Origin: Aedes albopictus
Lineage: Eukaryota > Arthropoda > Insecta > Diptera > Culicidae
Direction of reading: 5' to 3'
NCBI RefSeq assembly: GCF_035046485.1
Contig: NC_085138.1
Span: 44,551,464-44,615,463, forward strand
Length of the DNA: 64,000 bases
Part shown: positions 49,201-59,719 of the stretch, in pieces
Numbering within the stretch: position 1 is the stretch's first letter
Layout of the letters: each line of letters opens with the position of its first letter
The notes under the pieces: model-generated
Database searches by the model: none
Told to the model about the DNA's origin: nothing
Seen by the model: the letters and a program-made list of their open reading frames with translations, nothing else
Program-made: the position numbers and the translations under genes

Positions 49201-49585
49201 TTACAGAGAAGAACATTAATCAAGACAATTAGATGATCGGTATTGTACCACAAAACCCCCACAGCAATTGGTGAGATCTTTCCCATATTATTTATTTATA
49301 AATAATTTTACTTCAGTATATTTACTTTATAACTGCATATAAGTTGAAAATTCGCTATTTTCAACATCCTTTCATCTATTGGAAGATGCTTCAGTTCTGG
49401 GCTCTTTCTAAGTTGATGAAGGGATTTATAAATGCTTGCAAGGACTTGGCCAGGTGTGTGGAGCTGAGTGAATCTATGACATTGTAGATAGTAGCGACAT
49501 CAGCAATGTCAATGGAAATATTCAACTTTGCAACTCCATCCAAGATTTGTGCAAGTATTCATGCTATGCTATGCTATGCTATGCT
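49201..49585 (+). other. 3' body and (ATGCT)n tail of the core retroposon
   Basis: An AT-rich, non-coding ~360 bp ends in five ATGCT units at the target duplication. No family was recognised; a SINE or a truncated non-LTR element is possible. Confidence 0.5.
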
Positions 49586-50926
49586 AGCAGACCTGAACAT
49601 CTCGGGAGCTTCTGCAATAGCTACTTTTAAGGCCAGGTTCGGAACTCCGTCCGGACCTGGGGCCTTACCTACGCTAAGGGACTTAGCTATCCCCGCAAGT
49701 TCCACATCGGTGACCCTTTCCTCATCGCCAGCCCCAGTCCCCGGCTGTCCTACGAAAGGAGGCCAAGGACTAGGATCATGACGCGGAAAAAGTCCTCCAA
49801 TGATCCCCTCCAACATCTCTGGAGATTGCTCTGTAGGAGCCATCACACCTCTCGTCTTGGCCATAACGATCCTGTAGGCGTCACCCCACGGGTTCGTATT
49901 GGCACTCTGACAGAGACCCTCAAAGCAGGCCTTCTTGCTTGCTCTTATCTCGGTCTTGAGCGCGGCTTTTGCAGCGGCGAACACCACCCGCCGTTCGTTT
50001 CGCTCTTCCTCTGATCGTGCTCGCTGCATCCGCCGCCTAGCCCGTAGGCAGGCGCGGCGCAGGTCCGCAATCGCGTCGGTCCACCAGTAAGCAGGTGGCC
50101 TCCCATTTCTAGGGTGGACTCGCCTAGGCATGGTCGCATCACACGCACGTGAGAGCACCGCTACCAGCTCGTCGCCGTCTAAACCGAGTAAGTTTCGCTC
50201 ACGGCGGAGCGCTTCCCTAAATACCTCTTCGTCGAAGTATGATGTCTTCCACCTACGAGGGCTTGGCCTTGGCCTAGCCGCCTCTTCTTCTATCCGCTGT
50301 CTGCTGTTGTTGTAGTCGATACTGTAGCGAACCGCCAGGTGGTCGCTGTGAGTGTAGCCATCATCTACTCTCCAGTTCGGACTACTTGTTAGGCCAGGAC
50401 TACAAAAGGTCACGTCAATAATTGACTCCGCTCCATTTCGACTATAGGTACTCTTGGTACCGACGTTAGCCAAGTCGACATCTAAGATGGCCAGTGTTTC
50501 TAGCAGGATCTGACCCCGCTGGTTCGTGAAACGGCTTCCCCATTCCACAGCCCAGGCATTAAAGTCACCCGCTATTACCACCGGCCTTCGCCCTGTTAGC
50601 ACGGTCGTTAAGCGGTCCAGCATTTGCGTGAACCGCTCGATCGGCCACCGCGGAGGCGCATAACAGCTACAGAAGAAGACCCCGTTTACTTTGGCGACCA
50701 CGAAGCCCTCATAGGTAGTAGACACCAACTCCTGCACGGGGTATTTACCCGTCGTCCATATCGCCGCCATTTTCCTGGTCCCATCCGAGGCCCAGTTGCC
50801 GTTGCCGGCGGGTACTCGGTATGGGTCCGAAATGATGGCGATATCCGTCTCCCACTCAGAAACCGCCTGACAAAGCAGTTGCTGAGCCGCATCACAGTGG
50901 TTCAGGTTCAGCTGCGTTACCTGCAC
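49586..50926 (-). pseudogene. R1 ORF2, N-terminal half (copy G/B, part 1)
   Basis: Encodes the APE endonuclease (QLNLNHCDAAQQLL, IISDPYRVP, IAGDFNAWAVEWGS, THSDHLAV) and the linker up to PEMFRSA, where the 10.4 kb insertion breaks it. The expected initiator is GTG (50926-50924), where copies D and E have ATG; no nearby upstream ATG exists in frame, so the start codon may be mutated. It overlaps the ORF1 stop (50917-50919). No internal stop is seen before the insertion. Confidence 0.9.
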
Positions 50927-52485
50927 TGTGATTTGTTGCTCACTGCGGCTTTCTTAAAGGCCGGGCACCCTGGACCACCCATCGCATGTCTGTTTTTCGA
51001 GGTTTTCCCGGTACAGATCATGCAGATGGGCGGACTCGTGCAGCTTTGGGCCTTATGAACTTCAGCGCCGCATCGCCTACACAGTTTGCGCCTGTCGGGG
51101 CCTTTGCAGTCCCACGACTTGTGTCCTGGTTCCAGACACCTGAAGCAAACCTCGGGTGGCTCGTGGAATGTCAGGTGATATACACACCAGCCCACCTTGA
51201 TACTCCCTACTTTAACGGACTTTTTAACATCCGCCACAGGTAGCTGAACCAAAGCTATCTGTGTCCCTGCTGGCCCTCTCCGTAGCTTAACGGCTGCGGC
51301 GGCCACCTGCACATCGCACTGTTGCCGCAGTGCCGTGACGAGCTCTTCCACTTCGGTGATCTCGTCAATGTCTTTGACCTTCAGAGTCGCCTCATGTGTC
51401 AGAGCCCTCACCTGCACACCTTCGCCAAGGACCTCTTCTGCCAGCCTTTTGTAGGCGGCGCCCTTGTGCTCCTTCTGGCGCTTCAGCTCCAGGATCATCT
51501 CGCCCGTACGAGTACGTCTAATACTGCGTACGTCGGCTTCAAGACCCTCAAGCTTGGCGTCGCTTCGCATCGTCTTCAAGACGTCCGAGTACTTGGACTG
51601 TTCCGTCTTGATGACGATAGCGTCGCCTTTCTCACGCCTGGCACCTGCCTTCCTACGCCTTGGTTTGGCGTCCTGTACTTCTACCTGCGGAATCACCTTC
51701 TTCTTCTTCCTCCGCTCTACCTTTGTCCAAGGAGGGTCTTCTCCTTGGACCGCCCTGCTCTGTGGCTGCTGAGGGCCCACCATTGGTCGCAACCCCTTAT
51801 TCCCATCATTCCGGGACGGGCCAGCCTTTTCAGGCCCACCCTTCCCAGCTTTCCGGGAACCCTGGCTGGGGTCCGACTTTCCAGCGTTACCACCGGCTTT
51901 CGGGGTTATTATACGCCTGGCCTTGCGGGCGCCGCCAGACAGCTCCTCACCTGACGGCTGCCTCGCCCGCTTCTGCGAATGCTTGTCACGTTTGTCACGA
52001 GCATTCGCTTCCACACTCCTCGGACTACCTGCGAAGGAGAAGGCCTCTGTTTGTGTAAACTTCGACACATTCTCCTTTGCTGGTTCCGCAGCTGTAGCAG
52101 CCAGCAACGCCACCGCGTGCTCCTGCTTGGCCTCATCGACAGACACTCTAAGTCTAAGCAAGGCCGTTTTCAGGTCCTTGCTTATGTTCGACTTAGTTGT
52201 CGCAAAGTCGATGATTTTGCCAAGCTGGTGCTCAGCAACCTCTAATGCGGGCCGTCCTTTACCAACTTCTTGGCTGATGGCCCTCAGCAGCCACGCTCCG
52301 TCCATGACCTCCACCGGCTGGCTTGCCGTGGAGTGGACAGGAGCTCCCACGCTTGAGCTACGTAAGCTACCAGCACCTGACTCCTCGCTTCTCCTTGTCG
52401 GAGACCTCATCAACCCACTTCTTGCGAAGGGGTTGATCGCACCACTACTTCCACCTAAGTTGTTTGATTTAGAATTCTTGCTCAT
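50917..52485 (-). CDS. Intact R1-clade ORF1 protein (copy G/B)
   Basis: An open 522-residue frame from ATG 52485 (MSKNSKSNN). The N-terminal half is Ser/Arg/Lys-rich and low-complexity, with a helical segment around VEDELGK-type sequence at residues 80-130. A conserved region (KGDAIVIKTEQSKYSDVLK, RRTRTGEMILELKRQ) precedes three knuckles: CFRCLEPGHKSWDC, CRRCGAEVHKAQSC and a CMIC...GPGC box. It ends CPAFKKAAVSNKSQCR. These proteins bind RNA, and in R1 relatives they guide the ribonucleoprotein to its DNA target. It is the only intact R1 ORF1 in the window. Confidence 0.9.
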   Translation of the reverse strand: MSKNSKSNNLGGSSGAINPFARSGLMRSPTRRSEESGAGSLRSSSVGAPVHSTASQPVEVMDGAWLLRAISQEVGKGRPALEVAEHQLGKIIDFATTKSNISKDLKTALLRLRVSVDEAKQEHAVALLAATAAEPAKENVSKFTQTEAFSFAGSPRSVEANARDKRDKHSQKRARQPSGEELSGGARKARRIITPKAGGNAGKSDPSQGSRKAGKGGPEKAGPSRNDGNKGLRPMVGPQQPQSRAVQGEDPPWTKVERRKKKKVIPQVEVQDAKPRRRKAGARREKGDAIVIKTEQSKYSDVLKTMRSDAKLEGLEADVRSIRRTRTGEMILELKRQKEHKGAAYKRLAEEVLGEGVQVRALTHEATLKVKDIDEITEVEELVTALRQQCDVQVAAAAVKLRRGPAGTQIALVQLPVADVKKSVKVGSIKVGWCVYHLTFHEPPEVCFRCLEPGHKSWDCKGPDRRKLCRRCGAEVHKAQSCTSPPICMICTGKTSKNRHAMGGPGCPAFKKAAVSNKSQCR

Positions 52486-52761
52486 TGTTCCCACGAGTTG
52501 CACGAGAAATAATGTCCACCACGCCAGAGCTCTGCATTAACGCGGTAAGGGACAGCATACTGTGGGGGGTGCCCAGGTACCCCACAGGCTCCGTTAAAGA
52601 TCGAGCATCTTTTTCACCCCCTCGATCACTCATTCCTCGGCACGGGTCGCTTGACACCTTGAATTGGGGTTAGTAGTCCTATTCTTAGCCGGCAACTACG
52701 CGGCTGACTCGCAAGCGGGGGGGTGCGTCAGGCCCCAGGACATCCGTCCCTGCTGCCCCAA
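52486..52761 (-). promoter_or_regulatory. 5' UTR of R1 copy G/B
   Basis: 276 bp from the (CA)n junction (TTGGGGCAGCAGGGACGG) to ORF1. It presumably contains the element's promoter. It holds a short open frame ending just past the ORF1 start. Confidence 0.55.
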
Positions 52762-52984
<223 letters not shown>

Positions 52985-53089
52985 CAAAAAAAACTCACAT
53001 CACTTTTTGGCAGTAAACCTCAACCGATTTTAATGACCAACGGTTCATTCCTATTGAATATCGTTTTCGTTTCCTGTTGAAAATGGTTA

Positions 53090-54130
53090 AGATCGGTCCA
53101 GCCGTTCCGGAGTTATGGCCATTTAGGTGTTCCGGACCGGTACCCCTGGGAGGCGCCAGACATGAAAATGCAACAAACCCATGCATGCGACACATCCAAC
53201 CACGGCATTTTCGATCATCTGATGAACGGTAAGCAGGAAAATAGTCTCTGACCATATTAGAACCGGTAGTGTTCCGGAACCGGTTCCGGATGTCCCGCCG
53301 GAAGTTGCCAAATATAAAAGAGAACCAAATCTATGCATGCGACACATCAAACAGCGGCATTTTCGGTAACCTGATGAACGGTCAGCAGGAAAATAGTATC
53401 AGACCATATCAGAACCGGTAGTGTTCCGGAACCGGTTCCGGGTTGTTCTGACGGAAGTGGCCAAATATAAAAGTGAACCAAACCCATGCATGCGACACAT
53501 CAAATCACGACTTTTCCAAAAACCTGATGTAAGGAAGTGGACTCAGGCCACATTGGAGACTGGTTGTATTCCGGAACCAGTTCCGGGTGTCTCGCTGGAA
53601 ATGGCCTTATATAAAAGTGAACCAAACCCATGCATACGACACATTAGAGCGCGGCTTTTTGATAACCTAATGAAATGTTAGCAAGAAACTAGTCTCCGAC
53701 CATATCTAAACCGGTAGTGTTCCGGAACCGGTTCCGGATGTCCCACCGGAAGTGTCCAAATATAATAGTGAACCCAACCCATGCATGTGACACATCAAAC
53801 AGCGGCTTTTTCGATAACCTGATTAACAGTTAGCAAGAAAATAATCTCAGGCCATATCTGAACCGGTCTTGTACCGGAACCGTTTCCGGGTGTCCGACCG
53901 GAAATGGCCTTATATAAAAGAGAACCAATACCATGCATACGATACAACAAATAACGGCTTTTCCGATAACCTGATGACTGGTTATCAAGGGAGTAGGCTA
54001 AGACCACATTAGGGACTGCCGGTAACGCTGGAACTAGTTCCAGGTGTCCCTCCGAAAGCAGCCAAATATAAAATTGAACGAAACCCATGCATGCGACATA
54101 GCAAAGCGCGACTTTTTTTGATAACCTTAT
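53090..54130. repeat. 152-bp satellite, about 7 copies
   Basis: The landmark CCATGCATGCGACACATCAA recurs at about 53181, 53333, 53486, 53640, 53781, 53933 and 54087 (spacing 141-154). Each unit has the palindromic core CCGGAACCGGTTCCGG, an AAATATAAAAGTGAACC box and a GATAACCTGATGAA segment. An eighth, isolated copy lies at about 55060-55180. Units are 75-90% similar by eye. Confidence 0.9.
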
Positions 54131-54149
54131 GAACGTTAGCAAGCAAATA

Positions 54150-55060
54150 GGTTCAGACTATACAGGCTGTTTGGTTCGTGAATGCAAACTTTTTAAGGAG
54201 CGATAGAGGATCATAAATGGTGAAAAAATGTGTACGCATATGGTTAAATCTCAATCGTTACGTAGTAATTGAACTTTACATGTTTTTGACTTTGCTTGCT
54301 TCAAACTGGCCATAACTTGAAAATGGTCAAACTTATCGCAGCTTTTTAACCCTCATTCGAAAGTTTTTTTAATTATCTACCAACAAAGATCTTTCAATCT
54401 ATTGGTTTAGTTGAATAACTTAGTTTTCTAAAGCAAATAAGCTCGAAAGAATTGTTTCTTTTATTTGTTTTTGTAAATTATCGTTGAAAAATGTGTAATA
54501 AATTTGAATTTTCTCTTAGGAAAATTTGAGGCCACTGTTCCGTTCCACAATTCGTTCTTTGACATCGAACGTCTAGCTCCTCTCGTGTTCTTGTAATTCC
54601 GAATTCAACATCGTATTTCAGATCATGAATTTGCAACTGTAAAGGTAAGCGCTTTTTTGTACACTGTGCCGCTGGAGCTAGCGCACGCTGATATTAGCGC
54701 ATTTGCCCAAAAGTACACGCGGCAAATCCCTGAGGAAAAGATCAGCCGCGTTTTTTTTGCTCCCCTTTTATTTCATTCTTAAGGCAGATAACATTGCGGC
54801 GTTTCCTCAAGTGCGGCTGTTCCTTTCCAAAAAGACTTGCCGCGTGAATTTCGTGCAAATGTGCGTTTGAAACATTACAAAGGCCGCGCTGTGTATCATA
54901 TTCAGCATACCAGTCAACATATCGTTTTGCACAACGCACACAATCTTGATCACCTGTCGAACTACACCAGCTGTGCGTATCCGGGAACCTAATTAACAGT
55001 TTGTCAGCAACAAGTCTCAGACGCACATTTGAGAGAAGCGGTGGTGTTGAAGAACAGGTA
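54150..55060. other. Unassigned DNA within the 152-bp satellite
   Basis: About 900 bp separate the satellite block from its isolated copy. AT-rich in the first half, with a GCCGCGT / ACACGCGGC inverted motif near 54715-54750 and 54838. No gene is recognised. Confidence 0.35.
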
Positions 55061-55238
55061 ACGAGTGCCCTGCCGGAAATGGTAAAATATAGAAGTAAAC
55101 CAAAACCCATACATGCGGCACATCAAATAGTGGAGTTATGAAAGTGAACAAAACCAATGTTAGCAATAAATCAAATCGTGGCTTTTTTGATAGCCTGGTA
55201 AACGTTGGGTAAGATTAAAAGTGAAGAAATAGTTAAAG

Positions 55239-55501
55239 CACAGACAAACAGACGTAACACTTGCGAAATTTCCATCGACCACGCTTTTAACGATCATTTT
55301 AAATTTTCATAGTTGTGGCTTTCACAACCAGAGGCGCATGCATCGTTTTTCTATGCGTTTGACGTTTCACACTAGCGCCTTCTGTTGACGACATTGCACA
55401 ACACAGTGATTCGTGCAACTTTTCCACCAGGTGATGGTAGTGTGAACTGGGCGATGGATTTCCATGAAAATCGTTCAAGGTGTTACGTCTGTTTGTCTGT
55501 G
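55239..55501. mobile_element. 263-bp MITE with CACAGACAAACAGACG ends
   Basis: The ends CACAGACAAACAGACGTAAC (at 55239) and its reverse complement (ending 55501) are perfect inverted repeats of about 22 bp. No target duplication is clear. The same string occurs in the hairpin at 6132-6192. Confidence 0.75.
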
Positions 55502-55840
55502 GTCAAAGTTTTCATATATGCAAGAGAATAAAATCGTGACCAAAGCAATCTCATCGAATCGCACCATTTCAAATTCCTGTGGTGTTAATATAAAGTAGGA
55601 TGGATCAACGTGTTATGGGAAAATTATAATTTGATCGCATCAACACTGAATAAAGTTTTTCCAATCTCCTTTTGTGTCTAAAATTACTGTGCACAATTTG
55701 GTTCATAAGGAGGCCAAATTTTAAATGAATCATATTAAGCGTATAAGTGTTCTTAGGATCGGCTAATGTCGACGTAAAGATCATGACTACATATTCGACG
55801 AGAAAGGCACTATCACCACTAGGTGGATTAATCTGGGTTT
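55502..55840. other. Repeat-derived flank, no gene
   Basis: 55590-55700 loosely resembles 860-960 (TTTGATCG...ATCAACAC, AATAAAG, TTTTCCAATCT). 55797-55840 carries CGACGAGAAAGGCACTATC followed by ACCACTAGGTGG, the inverse of the motif near 22520. Confidence 0.4.
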
Positions 55841-55849
55841 TTCTTGTCT

Positions 55850-56685
55850 TATTTCAGATGGATCTTCGTGTACTTGCATGTTGGCGTCATGGATGGATCC
55901 TGTGGTTGTTTGATGATCGGTGCATGGTTTAGTTGGTTGGTGGATTTCAATTTCGTCATTGTTGGCTCTGGATGTCGTCGGTGTGTGGGATCTGTGCAGT
56001 GCTGGCCTAGTTGATGATTGAGGTGGCGGTTGACTGTGCGTGTTACTGACGGTGGTGGTTAAGCGGATGTGGGTGATTGCTGGCACAATGGTCGGCTGGG
56101 GGGGTTGGGCGGTGGAACGTCAGCCTGGCGGTTCTTGACGATCGATGGAGTTGGGTGGGGTTTTGTGGTGTACAGCTGCAGTAGTCGGTTAATTAACTGT
56201 TTTGGGTATCCATTCTTGCGAAGGTTTGTGTTTTGTGTGAGTGAGCAAACCCTATGAATGAATATTTTTGCCACATTCATTTTGTGTTTCGGCTGATGGA
56301 ATGACTTGATATTCAGCATTCTCCCTGAAGCGATGGGCTTGGCGTACCATTCCGTCGTTAAAGTCTGGTCTGGGTTTCTTATGACGGTCATGTCCAAGAA
56401 CGCAAGTTTGCCATCCTGTACGATCTCAATGGTGAACTGTAGCCTAGGTTCTACTCCATTGGATGCGTCGAGCAGCTCAGTATTCCGCGGGATTACCATA
56501 AAGATATCGTCCACGTATTTCCAAAAAATTGTAGTCTCGAAAGGTAGAGAGCTCATAGCTTTAGTAATGACTGAGTCTAGGACGATATCTGCAGCAATTG
56601 GCGAGAGAGAGTTTCCCATGGCTGTTCCATATGTTTGTTTGAAGAATTGTCCTTCAAAGCAAAAGTAGCTCGCCCGAACACGCAA
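55850..56685 (-). pseudogene. Penelope-like element RT, C-terminal half
   Basis: On the - strand, 56685-56059 encodes the C-terminal RT with GNSLSPIAADIV and the catalytic FWKYVDDIFMV, then LAFLDMTV, matching Penelope-type RTs. A frame change near 56070 leads to a Pro/Thr-rich stretch. No GIY-YIG endonuclease was recognised. This half meets the N-terminal half, in the opposite orientation, near 56688. Confidence 0.8.
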
Positions 56686-56689
56686 TCCT

Positions 56690-57548
56690 CAACGCGACGG
56701 AGTTAAAGGGGCCGGCGAACGTTCTGCACCTACTGAGTCTTTGCCCTAGATTCGCACTACCCACTACATCGCTAGCGCAAGTCCCGTTCTACCACCTTTT
56801 TGCTGATGTGGAAGGAGTCTTGCTCACCAACTCCGACAAGGACGTGCAGGACAGAAATCGTTGTAGAATCGTGAATGTAACATTAAATTTCATTCACGGT
56901 TTTCACTCGATGGTGGAGGTGCGCGATTCCACGACCAAGTTCTGCGTAGCTGCTTCCAATGCGACAAAAAGCTATCTACGAGAACACCCCGAGATATCTG
57001 CGTCTTGTCTGCCGACAAAGGTAACAGGGCCGTCATCATGATGCGGGAGAATTATTACCAAAAAAGGCAAGCACTGGTGAGCGACACAACAACATACCAA
57101 AAGGCACGAGCAGACCCCACATCTAGTTACCAATAGGGGAACAACAGCGTAGTCAAAAGACTTCAAAAACTGAAGCTTATTGACCACAGAACGGCTCGCA
57201 AACTGGCCTCAAACAACGCTATTTGCCCTAGGATATACGGCCAGCCAAAGTCCCACAAACAAAACCTTCCACTCCGTCCGGTAATCCCCAACATAACTGC
57301 TCCAACATACAAACTTGCTAGGTATGTTGCTAACATCCTCCAATCATCACTTCGCAGTCAGTACAGCACATCCGGCTCGTTCGACTTCTGCAAGGAAGTC
57401 AACGGTTTCAAAATTCCCGAAGGGTACATAATGATTTCCCTCAATGTCACTTCACTATTCACCAATGTACCACGGCACTTGGTCATTAGGAACATAATTG
57501 AACGGTGGACAACAGAAATCAACCTGGAACTATTCTTGGAAATAGTGG
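56690..57548 (+). pseudogene. Penelope-like element RT, N-terminal half, inverted
   Basis: On the + strand, frames encode the N-terminal region (ADVEGVLLTNSD, TKFCVAAS) and, after a frameshift near 57005, SADKGNRAVIMMRENYY, ICPRIYGQPKSHK, LRPVIPNITAPTYKLA, FDFCKEVNGFKIPEGY and MISLNVTSLFTNVPRHL (the first catalytic region, with Asn where Asp is usual). An in-frame TAG lies near 57134. It ends where copia gag begins. Confidence 0.8.
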
Positions 57549-57549
57549 G

Positions 57550-57957
57550 GTACGATTCCGGTAGCGTTACCAACAGTTGCGTGATCGCATCGTGCTCTTC
57601 TATGCTCGCTCCTGTCGTCTTCAATCCCCGAAGAAGCTTGTCGTTTTCCAGAAGATGGTTCTGCATGCTTACTCCTTTAGTTTCATCATTCCAAATCTTC
57701 TGCAATCCTCGTCGTTGAAAGGTGTTCCGGAGACTTTCCAGCAATTCTTGTCGGAACCTCAAATGGCTATCAGCAGACTCTTACACTTGCAATCGTCCTT
57801 CCTGCGTTTCGCGAGTTTACACTTCTTCTCTACTTTTACTTCGGGAGTATCTTTATCAGCTCCAGCGAAGTACTCTGCTTTCTCTATGTACTGCTCGATG
57901 CATTCCATTGGGTCTTTTTCCTCTAAAAGTACCGTCACGCGATTGGCCCATTGCTCC
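57550..57957 (-). pseudogene. Ty1/copia gag fragment
   Basis: On the - strand the pieces read LLEEKDPMECIEQYIEKAEYF, then after a stop and frame change RFRQELLESLRNTFQRRGLQ, ENDKLLRGLKTTGASIEEHD and LLVTLPESY, the order and motifs of copia gag (UBN2-type). Its 3' side is broken by the Penelope-like insertion. Confidence 0.7.
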
Positions 57958-58053
57958 TAATTGTGACTGTCAAAGGTCCACGCTTATCGTCTTCCATCTT
58001 CTCTTAATGGTGCTGGGCCAATAACCTATTGGAATGCAGTGGTTCTCAACCAT

Positions 58054-58208
58054 CCCAGTCAACCTGTCATCGTATAAGACGTCGAATAAGATGTTAAAGT
58101 GGAGGCGATATGCGTACATTCTACATGCGCCTAAATTTAGGCATGTACGCATATGGCCTCCACTTTATCATCTTATGCAACATCTTATACGATTACTGGT
58201 TGTCTGGG
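58054..58208. mobile_element. 155-bp palindromic MITE, second copy
   Basis: Same termini and length as 33364-33518, flanked by AT on both sides. It differs from the first copy at several positions around the centre. Confidence 0.85.
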
Positions 58209-58254
58209 ATGTTCTCAACTATGTCTTTATTGGTTAGTGGTTTTGTTACATCCG

Positions 58255-58640
58255 GCTTGACACTTCATTACTCTGGTAGTTGTGATCCACAAACGCTGTC
58301 TCCAATTGCTATGTTTAACAATTTCAAGACACGAAAATCAACATATGCTGGAGCTGCAATCAATACCCTGCTCAAATCGTCTGCAGAGCTTCTTGACCCT
58401 AGCATCAATAGAGTCGGAATACGTTCGTTGCTCTCAGTCAGCTGGGCACGTCAGAAGCCACTGTGGCTTCGAAAACTGTTTGAAGATGTTAGTAAACCGG
58501 AGGATATTCTTGTGGTAATATTAGAGGACAACCAATGCTGCATTAGGTTCGACGGATCAGAGAGAACCAGTCGGTAATCGGAGCACATCAAAACCAGGGA
58601 ATCGTTTGTGAAAGAACTGTGCAGTGAAATTGCTTCTACA
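58255..58640 (+). pseudogene. Ty1/copia RNase H fragment
   Basis: The frames show SWARQKPLWLRKLFEDV, ILEDNQCCIRFDGSER and, in the next frame, SEHIKTRESFVKELC, corresponding to the last part of copia RNase H (EDNQ and SKHI motifs). Its orientation is opposite to the copia gag at 57550-57957, so they are not a simple single copy. Confidence 0.65.
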
Positions 58641-59366
58641 ATTTACTCAGAAATTTCTTGAAGAACTCTCAAAAATATACTCAATGATTCGTTAGATAAA
58701 CGTTTCAAGGATTCCTTCTTGATCCATGTGATTTTCTCTAATGTTTTTTTCAGAAATTCCTTGAAGATTTCGAATACTCTTCCAAAGATTATTTTTTCCG
58801 GAAGGCTTCTTAGGAGTTCTCCTGAGATTTCTATGAAGTTCCTCCACATATTCTATTAAATATTCCTCCCGGGACTGCTCCAGTAATTCTTCAACCCGAT
58901 GTACGCGGATTACAAGGACATCGAATTTGGGATGCGGACCTACTGAATTCTTGGGGGATTGTCGAAATTTCGTTAAAAGTGATACCATGCTGTGACAACA
59001 TTTTCAGATTAAAATGAATTTCTTTCAGTTTCTAATAGGTACTCATTACATTGACCCCGCATAGCGTTAAAATATCACTCGATTTACTAATCGTTTGGTG
59101 TTTTACTCCTCACTTGTCGGTTAATACTTAATAGTTTCCTACCTAGGCCTTAAACGCTACATGATATCGTCCACTTTAGTACTGAATTTGTTATCCTACT
59201 AGCTAAAAGCACTTTGCGATTCGATTACAGACTGAGTTGTTTGGGAATGTACGCTATAACAAAGGTAAAAAGTAAGATCTCTTTTTGATTTTCTCGCTCT
59301 CTGAAGGAACCTCGCACACATACCCAAGTGCGGTCCATCTCTCGCCCATAGTTCAGTCCACGGTCC
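58641..59366. other. Repeat tail and probable 3' flank of Kir gene 2
   Basis: 58640-58880 is degenerate AAATTCCTTGAAGATT minisatellite material like 39830-42235. The rest, up to the Kir stop (59367), is AT-rich with no gene and probably includes the - strand 3' UTR. ACGTACATTCCCAAACAAC-like sequence is not recognised. Confidence 0.4.
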
Positions 59367-59719
59367 CTAGGAGTTGGTTCGACTCCGAGCCCTCTGGCCT
59401 CCGACGTAGCCCGGCGGTTCGTTGATGGCCGGTGGAGGTGTGGAACACGGAGGAGGCGGCGGAGGCTGCGCTGCCAGAGGAGAGTGGCCCAGTGGCGAAT
59501 CGAACAGATTGCGCAGGTTGTTCTCCAGCTGCAGGTAAGATCGGTTCCTCCGCGGCAGGTTCTGGATGGTGAGATAGTTGGGCGAGGGATTGACGCACAG
59601 CCGCATCGAGCCGGATTCGTCCTCCAGGTGGAACTGGCTAATGCTGTGCATCAGGGTTTGGTACTTGCGCTGCCAGCGCTTTTCCAGCAGCGTCTTGGAG
59701 GAGATGTTGTCGAGATTGT
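59367..59719 (-). CDS. Second Kir channel, terminal exon
   Basis: Begins after an acceptor (CCGAAACGCAG on the - strand) and ends at TAG 59367-59369. It encodes DNLDNISSKTLLEKRWQRKY onward, a Pro-rich segment with PPPPPPCSTPPP, and a C-terminal ARSRTNS. Joined in phase 1 to 63546. This tail has no recognised domain; poly-Pro may bind SH3 or profilin-type partners (inference). It is unlike the tail of the first Kir gene, so the paralogues diverge mainly here. Confidence 0.85.

Larger units (their letters stand above)
39191..49607. mobile_element. 10.4 kb nested insertion in R1 ORF2 (22-bp duplication)
   Basis: The 22 bases beginning AGCAGACCTGAACATCTC occur at 39191-39212 and 49586-49607, immediately outside an insertion spanning 39213-49585. 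Subtracting the nested 9.3 kb element leaves a core of about 1.06 kb. The core starts with tandem 128-bp monomers and ends in (ATGCT)n, as expected of a + strand retroposon inserted by target-primed reverse transcription with a long duplication. Confidence 0.8.

Noticed and set aside
54742..55110. 122-residue - strand frame with several Cys
   Set aside because: It overlaps a satellite copy and has no recognisable domain or splice context.
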